Assembly: GCA_023132365.1 (NCBI GenBank)
Contig: JAGLYJ010000029.1
Span: forward strand, 1 to 13,803
Direction of reading: 5' to 3'
DNA length: 13,803 nt
Source of the DNA: Mycoplasmatota bacterium
GTDB lineage: Bacteria > Bacillota_I > Bacilli_A > Izemoplasmatales > Hujiaoplasmataceae
Part shown: piece after piece, positions 1-7,470 of the stretch
Layout of the letters: every line of letters starts with the position of its first letter
Position numbering within the stretch: position 1 is the first letter of the stretch
Program-made: the position numbers and the translations under genes
The notes under the pieces: generated by a model
Seen by the model: only the letters and a program-made list of their open reading frames with translations
Told to the model about the DNA's origin: nothing
Database searches by the model: none

Positions 1-8
1 TTTTAAAA

Positions 9-1826
9 CTATTCATTCTCTTTCGCCTCCTTCTTATTCTCTTTGTAATACTGACTTTGTATTTCAAACATCTCTGCATATTTCCCTTTTTTCTTCATCA
101 ATTTAATATGACTTCCCTCTTCCTGAATCACACCATTTTCGATATACATAATTCTATCGCAAAATTGAGTTGATGATAGTCTATGTGAAATAAATATTGA
201 TGTTTTTTTCTTAGTTAAGGAATTATATTGTAAATATAGATCTTGTTCTGCTAAAGGATCAAGTGCAGCAGTAGGCTCATCTAAGATAAGTATTGGTGCA
301 TCTTTATATAGAGCTCTAGCTAACATCATCTTTTGTAATTGACCTCCAGATAACATGATTCCTTTTTCATCTATCTCCTGAGACAGATATGTTTTTTCCT
401 TATTTGGTAAGGATTGTATTTTTTCTGACAATCCAGCCATTTCTATAGATTTGTTAACCAAATCATAATCAGTATCATTATCAGATGTTCCTGATATATT
501 TTGAGCGATTGTGAATGCTAATGTATTAACATCTTGGAATATAACACCAATCAGTTCAAAGTAATCTAGTGTGTTGAAATCTGAAATTGGAATGTTATTT
601 ATTAGAATTTCCCCTTCCGAAGGATGATATAGTCCTGATAATAATTTGACTATTGTTGTTTTTCCAGCTCCGTTTATTCCAACTAATGCCACTTTTTCTC
701 CAGAATTAATTTTTAGATTAAGATTAGATATTGTAGGCTTTTTAGCTTTTGGATATGAAAAGGAAACATTTTTAAACTCAATTGATAAATCTTGATTCAA
801 GAGTGGCTTAATATCAGCACCTTTATCAGTTTTAGTTAGATCATCTATTCCCATATAATCTCTGAAATTATTTATACCTATATTTGCTTCCTTTAATCTA
901 CTAAGACTTTCCGAAAATTGATTTAGCCAAACTGAAAATCCAGTTACAATCCCAATCATGAAAGTGAATTCTGTAACATTTAATTTTCCATTAATAACCA
1001 TCGCGACTAATATTGAATATGCTAATAAATCTCTTGCGATTGCGAATATTGAGTCTGAGAAATTTGCTACTGAATATCTAGCTCTTTGTTTTGTAACCAT
1101 TCTAGAAAATCGTTTTGTAAAGAACTTTATTCCCTTATAGAACCATGATTCTAATTTATATATTCTAATGTCCTTACCATTAACAAGTTTTTTAGCTTCA
1201 TTTTGAAAGTAAGTAAGTTTAACTCTGTGCTTGTTTAGCTTATCCTCTGTTCTCTTCTCATACTTTCTAGCATAAGCATTTAATAAAAAGTTCATTATAG
1301 TCATACTTATTAACAAGATTACAATTGAACTATTTATTGTCATTATGTATGTACTATATAATATTAATCCTGTAAAACTTATTAGGAGACCTGGAAAACT
1401 TTTAAGCAATAATTCAATACCGGTCCAGTTTGAACCAATAGAGCCAGATGCTTTATGTAATTTAGCTTGTCCCTCCTCAGATTCTATGTTTTCATAACCA
1501 GTAGCCATCGCTTTGTCACAAAGCTTCTCCCAAAAACAGTTGGTTCTAATAAATGTGCTTTCGATTTCTACTTTAAATGCTAAGTATGAATTAATATAGC
1601 TTATCACTGCATATGATAAGACAATTAAAGCCATAATTAATAGAAAATCAGTAACTGAAAAACTATTTGTTATAAGATACACAACGGCTGTTGGTATAAA
1701 AGTCGCAATTATTGGAATAATTAGTTGTAGAAAAAAAGTTACAAGTAATTTATATTTATAATTTTTATTAAATCTGTTTCCTTGCGAATAAACATATATT
1801 GCGTTTTGAAAAAAATTGTAATTCAT
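9..1826 (-). CDS. ABC exporter, fused permease-ATPase (peptide/lipid type)
   Basis: A 605-residue half-transporter with an N-terminal membrane domain and a C-terminal ATPase; it should dimerise in the inner membrane and export a peptide, lipid or drug. Hydrophobic segments lie near residues 27-50, 59-82, 146-164, 166-184, 261-280 and 283-303, the six helices of a type IV exporter. The ATPase is intact: Walker A GINGAGKT (383-390), Q-loop Q431, signature LSGGQ (492-496), Walker B ILILDEP (512-518) and H-loop H548. There is no N-terminal C39 peptidase domain, so it would not cleave a double-glycine leader itself. A G-rich ribosome binding site (1833-1841) precedes the ATG. It lies downstream of an Agr-like two-component pair but beyond a terminator, so it is probably transcribed separately. 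Export of a signal or antimicrobial peptide is inferred from context only; the family call is firm. Confidence 0.9.
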   Translation of the reverse strand: MNYNFFQNAIYVYSQGNRFNKNYKYKLLVTFFLQLIIPIIATFIPTAVVYLITNSFSVTDFLLIMALIVLSYAVISYINSYLAFKVEIESTFIRTNCFWEKLCDKAMATGYENIESEEGQAKLHKASGSIGSNWTGIELLLKSFPGLLISFTGLILYSTYIMTINSSIVILLISMTIMNFLLNAYARKYEKRTEDKLNKHRVKLTYFQNEAKKLVNGKDIRIYKLESWFYKGIKFFTKRFSRMVTKQRARYSVANFSDSIFAIARDLLAYSILVAMVINGKLNVTEFTFMIGIVTGFSVWLNQFSESLSRLKEANIGINNFRDYMGIDDLTKTDKGADIKPLLNQDLSIEFKNVSFSYPKAKKPTISNLNLKINSGEKVALVGINGAGKTTIVKLLSGLYHPSEGEILINNIPISDFNTLDYFELIGVIFQDVNTLAFTIAQNISGTSDNDTDYDLVNKSIEMAGLSEKIQSLPNKEKTYLSQEIDEKGIMLSGGQLQKMMLARALYKDAPILILDEPTAALDPLAEQDLYLQYNSLTKKKTSIFISHRLSSTQFCDRIMYIENGVIQEEGSHIKLMKKKGKYAEMFEIQSQYYKENKKEAKENE

Positions 1827-1852
1827 GATTATCTTCCCCCCGAATTCTTATA

Positions 1853-1880
1853 ATTTTAATATACAACAGATTTCTTGCAA
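1853..1880 (-). promoter_or_regulatory. Candidate promoter of the ABC exporter gene
   Basis: On the minus strand TTGCAA (1875-1880) and TAAAAT (1853-1858) are separated by 16 bases and lie about 30 bases before the start codon. The -35 box sits just after the U-tract of the upstream terminator, so the exporter could be transcribed independently of the kinase operon. The -35 match is weak. Confidence 0.4.
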
Positions 1881-1885
1881 GCAAA

Positions 1886-1919
1886 TAAAAAGTGCACGAA
1901 ATGTAGATATTCGTGCACT
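1886..1919 (-). terminator. Intrinsic terminator after the histidine kinase gene
   Basis: A perfect 10-base inverted repeat, AGTGCACGAA (1891-1900) and TTCGTGCACT (1910-1919), encloses a 9-base loop. Read on the minus strand the stem is followed by TTTTTATTTGC. It lies 11 bases beyond the kinase stop and separates the kinase operon from the exporter gene. Confidence 0.85.
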
Positions 1920-1929
1920 AATGGTTAAT

Positions 1930-2949
1930 TTATAGGGGTAATAATACTTCTGTAACAAATACCGCAGGTTCGTTCTGACGATTTATATAACCATCATATT
2001 TATCAATAATATTGTTGATTCTCTTTAATCCATGTCCGTGGTTACCTCTTTTAGTGGAAATGTATTCTGCATCTAATTTTCTTATTATTTCATTTGTAGA
2101 ATTTGAGACAGTGATGTAGAGTTGCTTCTTTAATATTCCAATATATATCCTAATGAATTGTTTGGATCCGGTCTTGATTTTATCACAAGCCTCAACAGCG
2201 TTATCAATTAGGTTCCCAATTAATACACATAGGTCAATATCAGAAACGCTTAATATTTTAGGGACATGAGCTTTGTAATTGATATCGATATTGTTCTTTA
2301 GTGCTAATGATATTTTAGAGTTTAGGATTGCATCTAAATTAATGTTTCCTGATTCCACTAACTGATTAACATTATCTAAATCAACTTCTAATTCATTTAG
2401 ATAATTATTTGCTTCATTTATTTGTTCCATCATAATATGAGCTTTTAATTTCTGAAGGTGATTATGGTAGTCATGTCTCCAACCACGCATTGTGAAGTAG
2501 ATATTTTTTACTTCTTCAACTTGTTTATCTAGAATCTTATTTTGATATTCTGTGGCAGCTTCTTCATAAGATTTGCGCATAAATATTTGATTGTTCTCAG
2601 CTAATAGAAAAGTAAGAACAACTAGAAATGAAATATAGATTGCAACTTCTTCGTATTTTATACCAATAAAGGTTAAACCTCCTATTGATAATATGAACAA
2701 TAAGGAAAAGAGGATAGTAATCTTATTGTTAATCTGCAGTATTATAAAAACGGCTACTATTTCGAAAACAAGTAGAAGCATAAGTAAATCAGAGATACTT
2801 AAAGAATTTCTAAGTATAAAATAAAGACTAATCATAATAATAGGGATTAAAAGCCCAAGGAAAACAATTATATTATTGAGAGTTTTACTAAGTCTTTGAA
2901 TTCCATATATAAAAACTATAAATATTGGAACAATCATTAAATAATCCAT
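1930..2949 (-). CDS. AgrC-like sensor histidine kinase (GHKL family)
   Basis: A 339-residue membrane histidine kinase of the AgrC/VirS/NatK type. About five hydrophobic helices fill residues 5-118, with no extracellular domain of any size, as in sensors that detect small peptides or membrane signals. A helical linker leads to the phosphoacceptor box RHDYHNHL with His159. The ATPase domain has an N-box LIGNLIDNAVEAC (243-255, N246 and N250) and a G-box GNHGHGLKRI (302-311). The start codon overlaps the stop of the upstream response regulator by one base (TAATG), so the two are translationally coupled and almost certainly partners. A strong terminator follows. The ligand cannot be told from sequence, and no agrB or agrD homologue is next to it. 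Confidence 0.9.
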   Translation of the reverse strand: MDYLMIVPIFIVFIYGIQRLSKTLNNIIVFLGLLIPIIMISLYFILRNSLSISDLLMLLLVFEIVAVFIILQINNKITILFSLLFILSIGGLTFIGIKYEEVAIYISFLVVLTFLLAENNQIFMRKSYEEAATEYQNKILDKQVEEVKNIYFTMRGWRHDYHNHLQKLKAHIMMEQINEANNYLNELEVDLDNVNQLVESGNINLDAILNSKISLALKNNIDINYKAHVPKILSVSDIDLCVLIGNLIDNAVEACDKIKTGSKQFIRIYIGILKKQLYITVSNSTNEIIRKLDAEYISTKRGNHGHGLKRINNIIDKYDGYINRQNEPAVFVTEVLLPL

Positions 2950-3662
2950 TAGTTATCTTGTCCTTTATAATAATTTATGAATTTGTTATTAACTAGTTTA
3001 TAAGCACTTCTACTTAAAGGAATTTCGATGCTGTCAGTTAAGCAACATTTATCTTTTGTAATTTTATCAACATATTTTAAATTTACAATATATGATCTGT
3101 GAGTTTTTACAAAATTGTTTTCAGATAGTTCATCAAAAAGATTACTAATATTGTATTTGTAATCAATTTCTTCTTTCTCTAAATGAAAAACAACGTAATG
3201 ACCCATTGATTCAACGTAGATTATATCACTATACTTTAATTTCTTTTTTTCGCCTGAAATAGATAGCACCATAAATTTTTCGCGCTCAACCTCTTTGGTT
3301 TTCACTAAATCCAATAATTCAAAAACCTGTTCTTGTTTGATAGGTTTAAGTATATATCTAATGGCTTGAACTTCATATCCTTCAAAAACATAATCAGCTA
3401 TACCTGAAACGAATGCTAGAATTACTGATTTATCAGTCTCTCTGATTCTTTTTGCTAGTTCAATTCCTGAAATCTTTGCCATCTGGATATCTAAAATAAT
3501 CATATCAAAAGGATATGATTCAGGATTTTCAAATAACATCTCTTCAGCGCTAAGATAAAAATCAATTTCAACATTGATATTTTGTATATTAGCCCATTTT
3601 TCAATTATTATTTTGAAATAATTAAGTTGTGTAGAGTCATCGTCAACTAAGCATATGTGCAT
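2949..3662 (-). CDS. LytTR-family response regulator (AgrA-like)
   Basis: A 237-residue two-domain regulator. The receiver domain has the acidic cluster VDDD (residues 6-9), the phosphoacceptor Asp in ILDIQM (D58), a Ser in FVSG (S86) and the conserved Lys in LKP (K106). A LytTR DNA-binding domain follows from about residue 130, with the family hallmarks YVES, HYVVFH, THRSYIVNL and IPLSRSAY. It should bind direct-repeat sites and activate transcription after phosphorylation by the adjoining kinase, whose gene overlaps its stop by one base. Start choice: the frame extends three codons further to a GTG at 3671, but that GTG lies inside a near-consensus Shine-Dalgarno AGTAGGTGA (3668-3676), so the ATG at 3662, five bases beyond it, is preferred. 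Confidence 0.92.
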   Translation of the reverse strand: MHICLVDDDSTQLNYFKIIIEKWANIQNINVEIDFYLSAEEMLFENPESYPFDMIILDIQMAKISGIELAKRIRETDKSVILAFVSGIADYVFEGYEVQAIRYILKPIKQEQVFELLDLVKTKEVEREKFMVLSISGEKKKLKYSDIIYVESMGHYVVFHLEKEEIDYKYNISNLFDELSENNFVKTHRSYIVNLKYVDKITKDKCCLTDSIEIPLSRSAYKLVNNKFINYYKGQDN

Positions 3663-3667
3663 GTATT

Positions 3668-3676
3668 TCACCTACT
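3668..3676 (-). promoter_or_regulatory. Ribosome binding site that decides the response regulator start
   Basis: The minus strand reads AGTAGGTGA, eight of nine bases of AGGAGGTGA, then five bases, then ATG at 3662. The alternative GTG start at 3671 falls inside this site and would have no usable Shine-Dalgarno of its own. Confidence 0.8.
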
Positions 3677-3685
3677 GTTTTAATT

Positions 3686-3714
3686 ATTTTAACATATATA
3701 AATGATATAAACAA
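3686..3714 (-). promoter_or_regulatory. Candidate promoter of the two-component operon
   Basis: On the minus strand TTGTTT (3709-3714) and TAAAAT (3686-3691) are separated by exactly 17 bases. The -10 box ends 23 bases before the ATG. The -35 box keeps only the TTG core, as would suit an activated or weak promoter. Confidence 0.5.
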
Positions 3715-3735
3715 ATTAAGCCTTTCTATATAAAC

Positions 3736-3919
3736 TTACAGTACTAATTTAAAATCTATAGATAGCCGCACTTCACCATTATAACCTTTTCCGTCCTCTT
3801 TAAATCCAAAATCAATATAGAAATCTTACGGACTTTCTAATCCTTTTTCTTACCCCGACATTTATAAATTCATTTAGAATAAGTTTACCATATTTATTTT
3901 TTATTAGAGTATTATATAA
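3736..3919 (-). pseudogene. Frameshifted C-terminal remnant, probably of a GNAT acetyltransferase
   Basis: In the 336-base gap between the response regulator and the GNAT gene the minus strand carries a readable but broken coding remnant. From 3919 it reads LYNTLIKNKYGKLILNEF onward to KSVRF. After a one-base shift near 3827-3832 (an apparent extra T in a TTT run) it continues FYIDFGFKEDGKGYNGEVR and ends with a TAA at 3736-3738. The joined segment SVRFYIDFGFKEDG resembles the motif B helix and following Gly-Phe of GNAT enzymes. No start codon or N-terminal half remains; a TGA lies just upstream at 3920-3922. The reading frame decay is directly visible. The GNAT assignment rests on a short stretch and is tentative. 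It is not an obvious copy of the intact neighbouring GNAT. Confidence 0.35.
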
Positions 3920-3942
3920 TCATGCAAATTAATCAATAATAT

Positions 3943-3977
3943 AAAAGATGTAAGCTTTTTAGAGACAAACATCTTTT
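3943..3977 (-). terminator. Candidate terminator after the GNAT gene
   Basis: A 9-base inverted repeat, AAAAGATGT (3943-3951) and ACATCTTTT (3969-3977), encloses a 17-base loop. On the minus strand it ends in CTTTTATAT. It lies 22 bases past the GNAT stop. The stem is AT-rich and the loop long, so efficiency is uncertain. Confidence 0.5.
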
Positions 3978-3998
3978 TGTTAATATAATTATTTTAAT

Positions 3999-4487
3999 TT
4001 AAATCTCAATGGCCATAATTAAGTTATGTTCATCTTCTTGAATCGTTTGGTAACCTAATGAAAAATATAAATTCTTTGCATAATTTCTCTTCATAACATT
4101 GAGAATTACTTTTTTATAACCGATAGTCTTTAGTTCTTTATGCATCTGAGTTAACAATTTTCTCCCATAACCTTTACTTCTTTGTTCCTTAGAAATAGTA
4201 ATTTCAAATAAAAATGCTTCATTATCTTTTAAACCTGGTAATTTACCAAACCAAACAAAACCTCCGTTTGAAACTTTCACATCATCAAACACTCTAAATA
4301 TTGTTCCAACTGTATCTTTGCCTTCTGGCAGCATTTGTTTAGACTTCTCTTTGATATTTTTGTATTCCTCTTCAACAGTAGTGTTGTTAGCATATGCACT
4401 GTCATCAGCAAAACTTCTACTAGAAATTTCAAACCAATCTTCAAATTCTTTGTTAGTAGGTATTCTTAGCTTTAATGTTTTTTCCAT
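3999..4487 (-). CDS. GNAT-family N-acetyltransferase
   Basis: A 162-residue single-domain acetyl-CoA-dependent transferase, a usual length for the family. Motif A is clear: a beta strand FEITIS (94-99) followed by the acetyl-CoA pyrophosphate-binding loop QRSKGYG (102-108). Motif B follows, with NYAKNLYFSLGY (135-146) including the Asn and the Tyr-Phe helix ending in Leu-Gly-Tyr. The N-terminal third (FADDSAY and the following acidic helix) would shape the acceptor site, and the substrate cannot be predicted. Translation starts at ATG 4487 behind a strong AGGAGG (4493-4498). The gene is monocistronic, with its own promoter, divergent from the ParB-domain gene. Confidence 0.88.
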   Translation of the reverse strand: MEKTLKLRIPTNKEFEDWFEISSRSFADDSAYANNTTVEEEYKNIKEKSKQMLPEGKDTVGTIFRVFDDVKVSNGGFVWFGKLPGLKDNEAFLFEITISKEQRSKGYGRKLLTQMHKELKTIGYKKVILNVMKRNYAKNLYFSLGYQTIQEDEHNLIMAIEI

Positions 4488-4537
4488 TGTTTCCTCCTGG
4501 TATAAAAAATAAATATTATAAGTAACCTCTATATATG

Positions 4538-4567
4538 ATTATATACCATATGATACAATTTTTTCAA
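4538..4567 (-). promoter_or_regulatory. Promoter of the GNAT gene
   Basis: On the minus strand TTGAAA (4562-4567) and a perfect TATAAT (4538-4543) are separated by 18 bases. The -10 box lies 50 bases before the start codon. It is divergent from the promoter of the neighbouring plus-strand gene. Confidence 0.6.
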
Positions 4568-4578
4568 AAAAAAAAATA

Positions 4579-4607
4579 TTGCGTATATATATCGTAATCT
4601 CTTTAAT
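4579..4607 (+). promoter_or_regulatory. Candidate promoter of the ParB-domain gene
   Basis: TTGCGT (4579-4584) and TTTAAT (4602-4607) are 17 bases apart. A perfect TATAAT also occurs at 4609-4614, without a matching -35. The sequence GCGTATAT occurs at 4581-4588 and again at 4617-4624, flanking the -10 region, and could be a regulator half-site. Confidence 0.4.
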
Positions 4608-4643
4608 ATATAATAAGCGTATATGAAAAATGTGGAGACGACT

Positions 4644-5036
4644 ATGAAATATAAATATTTTAGAATGAGAATTGAAGATATAATACCCCAACAGCATTAT
4701 CTATCAGTTGATAAGTACAATGCTGTTAAAGAAAATATGACGAAAATCAATGTGTACGGAGACATATTTGTTATTGAATATAAGAACAAAATATTCTCTG
4801 TAGATGGACATCATAGATTATTTTATCTTTATAAAATGGGCGTTGAAGAGATTAATGTAGTTTGTGAGTTATCTGATAATGATAATAGGTTGTATCAAAT
4901 ATTAGCCGATGAAGCCTTGGAATTAGGCTTAAGAAACATTGCAGACCTTGAACATAAATTTATTTCAGATTATACCAAGTATAAAGAAGTTTGGATCGAT
5001 AAGTGTCAAAAACTTTTAGCAGATTTAAATGAATGA
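4644..5036 (+). CDS. Small stand-alone ParB/sulfiredoxin-fold domain protein
   Basis: A 130-residue protein consisting almost entirely of a ParB N-terminal-like domain. Residues 9-20 (RIEDIIPQQHYL) resemble the opening strand of ParB domains, and VDGHHRLFYLYKMG (53-66) matches the phosphate-binding box that is GERR in chromosomal ParB and DGHHR in many single-domain relatives. A charged helical tail follows (79-130). It lacks the helix-turn-helix and dimerisation domains of true ParB, so chromosome partitioning is unlikely. Nucleotide binding (CTPase-like), nuclease or kinase-like roles are known among relatives, but none can be chosen here. The start at 4644 is preferred over ATG 4623: GGAGA (4633-4637) sits just before it, while 4623 lies only a few bases from the likely transcription start and has no ribosome binding site. 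Confidence 0.75.
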   Translation: MKYKYFRMRIEDIIPQQHYLSVDKYNAVKENMTKINVYGDIFVIEYKNKIFSVDGHHRLFYLYKMGVEEINVVCELSDNDNRLYQILADEALELGLRNIADLEHKFISDYTKYKEVWIDKCQKLLADLNE

Positions 5037-5060
5037 CTGAGTTGAATTAAGATTAATTAA

Positions 5061-5090
5061 AAAAGGATCCCAATTTGGCGATCCTTTTTA
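5061..5090. terminator. Bidirectional terminator between convergent genes
   Basis: AAAAGGATC (5061-5069) and GATCCTTTT (5080-5088) form a 9-base stem with a 10-base loop. The plus strand continues TTTTTATG and the minus strand TTTTTTAATT, so it can end transcription of both the ParB-domain gene and the M18 aminopeptidase gene, whose stops face each other. Confidence 0.85.
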
Positions 5091-5109
5091 TGTTATTAAT
5101 TAATTTATC

Positions 5110-6474
5110 TTATTTTACTAAGAAAGCCATGTATGCGATATATGATTCATAAACATCTGCTTTAGAAACAATTTCCATAGGAGAATGCATATTTAATACA
5201 GGAACACCAGCATCAATTACATTCATATTATAATTACCTAAAATATAAGCAATTGTTCCGCCGCCGCCTTGGTCAACTTTTCCAAGTTCACTTGTTTGAT
5301 AATGAATATTATTAGCATCCATAATATTTCTTACCCAAGCCATGTATTCAGGGTTTGCATCATTAGAACTGCTTTTCCCTCTAGCTCCAGTATACTTATT
5401 AAAAACTACTCCATTTCCAAAAAATGCGTTGTTCTTTTTATCGCTAACATCTGGATATAGTGGATCAAATGCAGCAGAAACATCACTTGATAACATTATT
5501 GAATTTGTCATAGCATGTTTTAAATCAAGATAATTTGTTTTGCCAGTAAGGGTTAATAATTCAGCAATTGTGTTTTCGAAGAATAATGATTGAGCACCAG
5601 TTGCACCAACGCTACCAATTTCTTCTTTATCAACTAATATACAGCAAGCAGTATATTCTGGTGTTTCACCATCTAATAATGCTCTTAGAGATGTATAGCT
5701 ACATACTCTATCATCGTGACCATATCCAGCAATCATACTGCGATCAAATCCGAAGTCTCTAGCTTTGCCTGCTGGGACAATTTCAAGTTCAGAAGAGATA
5801 AAATCTTCTTCCTCAATATCATATTTTTCTTTTAATAGTTTTAAGATGTTTGCTTTTACAGCGTCTTTCTTTGTATCTGGTAATGGAATACTACCGAATG
5901 TAACATCAAGGTTTTCACCTTCAATTACTTTATTTGCTGTTTTTTTCAGTTGGTCCGCAGATAAATGAACCAATAAATCAGAAATTCCTACTACAGGGTC
6001 ATTTTCGTTTTCACCAATATTTACATTGATTACAGTACCATCTTTTTTGCAAATTACACCATGAATTGCTAAAGGAATGGTAACCCATTGATATTTTTTA
6101 ATGCCACCATAATAGTGTGTGTCAAGAAGTGCAAATCCATCTTTTTCATAAAGGGGATTTTGTTTAAGATCTAATCTTGGTGAGTCAATATGAGCACCAA
6201 GGATTCTGATTCCATCTGTAAGTGGTTTAGTACCAATGTTGAATAATGCAATGTTCTTATTTTTATTAACAACATAAACTTTGTCACCAGTCTTCAGAGA
6301 TTTTATATCATTTAATTCAACATATCCATGGTTTTTAGCAATCTTAATGCTTTCGTCAACGCAAAGGCGTTCCGTTTTACCAACAGAGATAAATTCTTTG
6401 TAGTCTTCACAGAATGCCATAATTTTATTATTTTTTTCTGGAGTACTATCTTTCCAAACATTTTTAGCGTACAT
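5110..6474 (-). CDS. apeA: M18 family aminopeptidase (aspartyl aminopeptidase type)
   Basis: A 454-residue cytoplasmic di-zinc aminopeptidase that trims N-terminal residues, typically acidic ones, from peptides. It matches the family in length and motifs: GAHIDSPRLDLKQ (93-105, His95), GYGHDDRVCSY (250-260, Asp255), VDKEEIGSVGATG (281-293, Glu284/Glu285), SSDVSAAFDP (329-338, Asp331), SELGKVDQGGGGT (395-407) and NMHSPMEI (428-435, His430). By family knowledge His95, Asp255, Glu285, Asp331 and His430 bind zinc and Glu284 is the general base; all are present, so the enzyme should be active. M18 enzymes form dodecameric tetrahedra. The ATG at 6474 has GAGGA six bases upstream and a promoter near 6506. 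The gene stands alone and ends at the shared terminator. The symbol follows the usual name of the bacterial clade. Confidence 0.93.
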   Translation of the reverse strand: MYAKNVWKDSTPEKNNKIMAFCEDYKEFISVGKTERLCVDESIKIAKNHGYVELNDIKSLKTGDKVYVVNKNKNIALFNIGTKPLTDGIRILGAHIDSPRLDLKQNPLYEKDGFALLDTHYYGGIKKYQWVTIPLAIHGVICKKDGTVINVNIGENENDPVVGISDLLVHLSADQLKKTANKVIEGENLDVTFGSIPLPDTKKDAVKANILKLLKEKYDIEEEDFISSELEIVPAGKARDFGFDRSMIAGYGHDDRVCSYTSLRALLDGETPEYTACCILVDKEEIGSVGATGAQSLFFENTIAELLTLTGKTNYLDLKHAMTNSIMLSSDVSAAFDPLYPDVSDKKNNAFFGNGVVFNKYTGARGKSSSNDANPEYMAWVRNIMDANNIHYQTSELGKVDQGGGGTIAYILGNYNMNVIDAGVPVLNMHSPMEIVSKADVYESYIAYMAFLVK

Positions 6475-6505
6475 TTGATTTCCTCATTTCCTTCTTTTAA
6501 TTGCC

Positions 6506-6535
6506 ATTATATCATTGTTTCACTATGTTTTACAA
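6506..6535 (-). promoter_or_regulatory. Promoter of the M18 aminopeptidase gene
   Basis: On the minus strand TTGTAA (6530-6535), 18 bases, then a perfect TATAAT (6506-6511), 31 bases before the ATG. The leader is short and unstructured. Confidence 0.65.
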
Positions 6536-6650
6536 AGAAAAGTTTAAGAAATTCAATACTAAGTAGATTCTATATTTAAATTTATTTAAATCGATTCAAA
6601 AAAACAGCATTTCCTTACGAAATTTTAATTAGATAGAGTTTGATTTTGGT

Positions 6651-6682
6651 TAAATAAAAAAGAATTCCTGCTTTGGAATTCT
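6651..6682 (-). terminator. Terminator of the two-gene ABC operon
   Basis: AGAATTCC (6661-6668) and GGAATTCT (6675-6682) form a perfect 8-base stem with a 6-base loop. On the minus strand it is followed by TTTTTATTTA. It lies 35 bases beyond the permease stop. Confidence 0.85.
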
Positions 6683-6717
6683 CTTAATAGTTCAATTATT
6701 TTATTATTTAAATATAG

Positions 6718-7470
6718 CTATTGAAGTTCCATTTTCTTGTTAAGGAAATTGTAACTTAGACCTAACAATATACTGGTTATAGTGAAGTAAATTAATATGA
6801 TAAACCATATCATATTTAGATTTACATTCTCTGAGCCTGTCAAGAAATAACTTCCAACAGAAATACTGAAAAGATTAATAATCATACTTAAAGCAAATGA
6901 CAAAGCAAAGTAGAGTAAAACTCCAATAAAGATTTTTCTCTCTCCTTTGTAGATTAAATTTAGGAGTGAGAATAAAAACATGAAAAATACAATATGATAT
7001 GCAATAATCATGATACCAAAAACGACAAACATAATGAGATTCGTGCTAGTAAAATTTAAATCCCTCCATATCATGGACAAAACATCTCCCATTTCAGCAT
7101 ATACACCTAGCATTGAAAATGCAATTCCTAGAGCTGTTACAGATACAAATACAGAAGCTAATACCCAAATGAAATTCACAATAAATTTGGAAAGCATTAT
7201 TTCACTAGTTTTTGCTGGGATTGAAAACAGTAGATAACCTGGTTTTCCATATATTCTGCTTCCTAAAGAGATAATCAGATTATAGACTGTAAATAAACCC
7301 ATCGCACCTAGCAATAAAGAGAATACAACAGTTAAAAGAGCTCCTATTATTGAAATATCAATTCTAAAACTAATAAATATCAAAAGAGAGAAGATATATA
7401 AAGCAGCATACACAGGTACATATGTGCGATAACTAGCTATAAACTCATGTTTAATTAATTTACCTAGCAT
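6718..7470 (-). CDS. ABC transporter permease, six-helix ABC-2-like
   Basis: A 250-residue integral membrane protein with about six hydrophobic helices, starting after a short cytoplasmic MLGKLIKHEFIASYRTY segment that is typical of ABC-2 type permeases. It should pair with the ATPase encoded just upstream. The longest open frame begins at 7521, but the ATG at 7470 is chosen because it has an excellent AAGGAGGT eight bases before it and its N-terminus reads as an amphipathic helix. With that start the overlap with the ATPase gene is 11 bases, a normal coupled arrangement; the longer form would overlap by 62. The substrate is unknown. Pairs of this layout often act in antimicrobial peptide resistance, sodium extrusion or cell-envelope stress. 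Confidence 0.82.
   Translation of the reverse strand: MLGKLIKHEFIASYRTYVPVYAALYIFSLLIFISFRIDISIIGALLTVVFSLLLGAMGLFTVYNLIISLGSRIYGKPGYLLFSIPAKTSEIMLSKFIVNFIWVLASVFVSVTALGIAFSMLGVYAEMGDVLSMIWRDLNFTSTNLIMFVVFGIMIIAYHIVFFMFLFSLLNLIYKGERKIFIGVLLYFALSFALSMIINLFSISVGSYFLTGSENVNLNMIWFIILIYFTITSILLGLSYNFLNKKMELQ

Noticed and set aside
1827..1929. Search for an agrD-like peptide gene between kinase and exporter
   Set aside because: The minus strand holds only the terminator, promoter-like boxes and a ribosome binding site; no start codon with a usable short frame was found.
3671..3671. GTG start for the response regulator
   Set aside because: It lies within the Shine-Dalgarno sequence; the ATG at 3662 is better placed.
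4318..4512. Open frame on the plus strand opposite the GNAT gene
   Set aside because: It is antisense to a well-supported gene, lacks a ribosome binding site and has no recognisable protein features; similar shadows opposite the aminopeptidase gene (5269-5968, 6328-6579) were rejected for the same reasons.
5034..5036. TGA read as tryptophan, as in most Mollicutes
   Set aside because: Genes such as yaaA end in TGA exactly where their families end, and tryptophan codons in conserved motifs are TGG.
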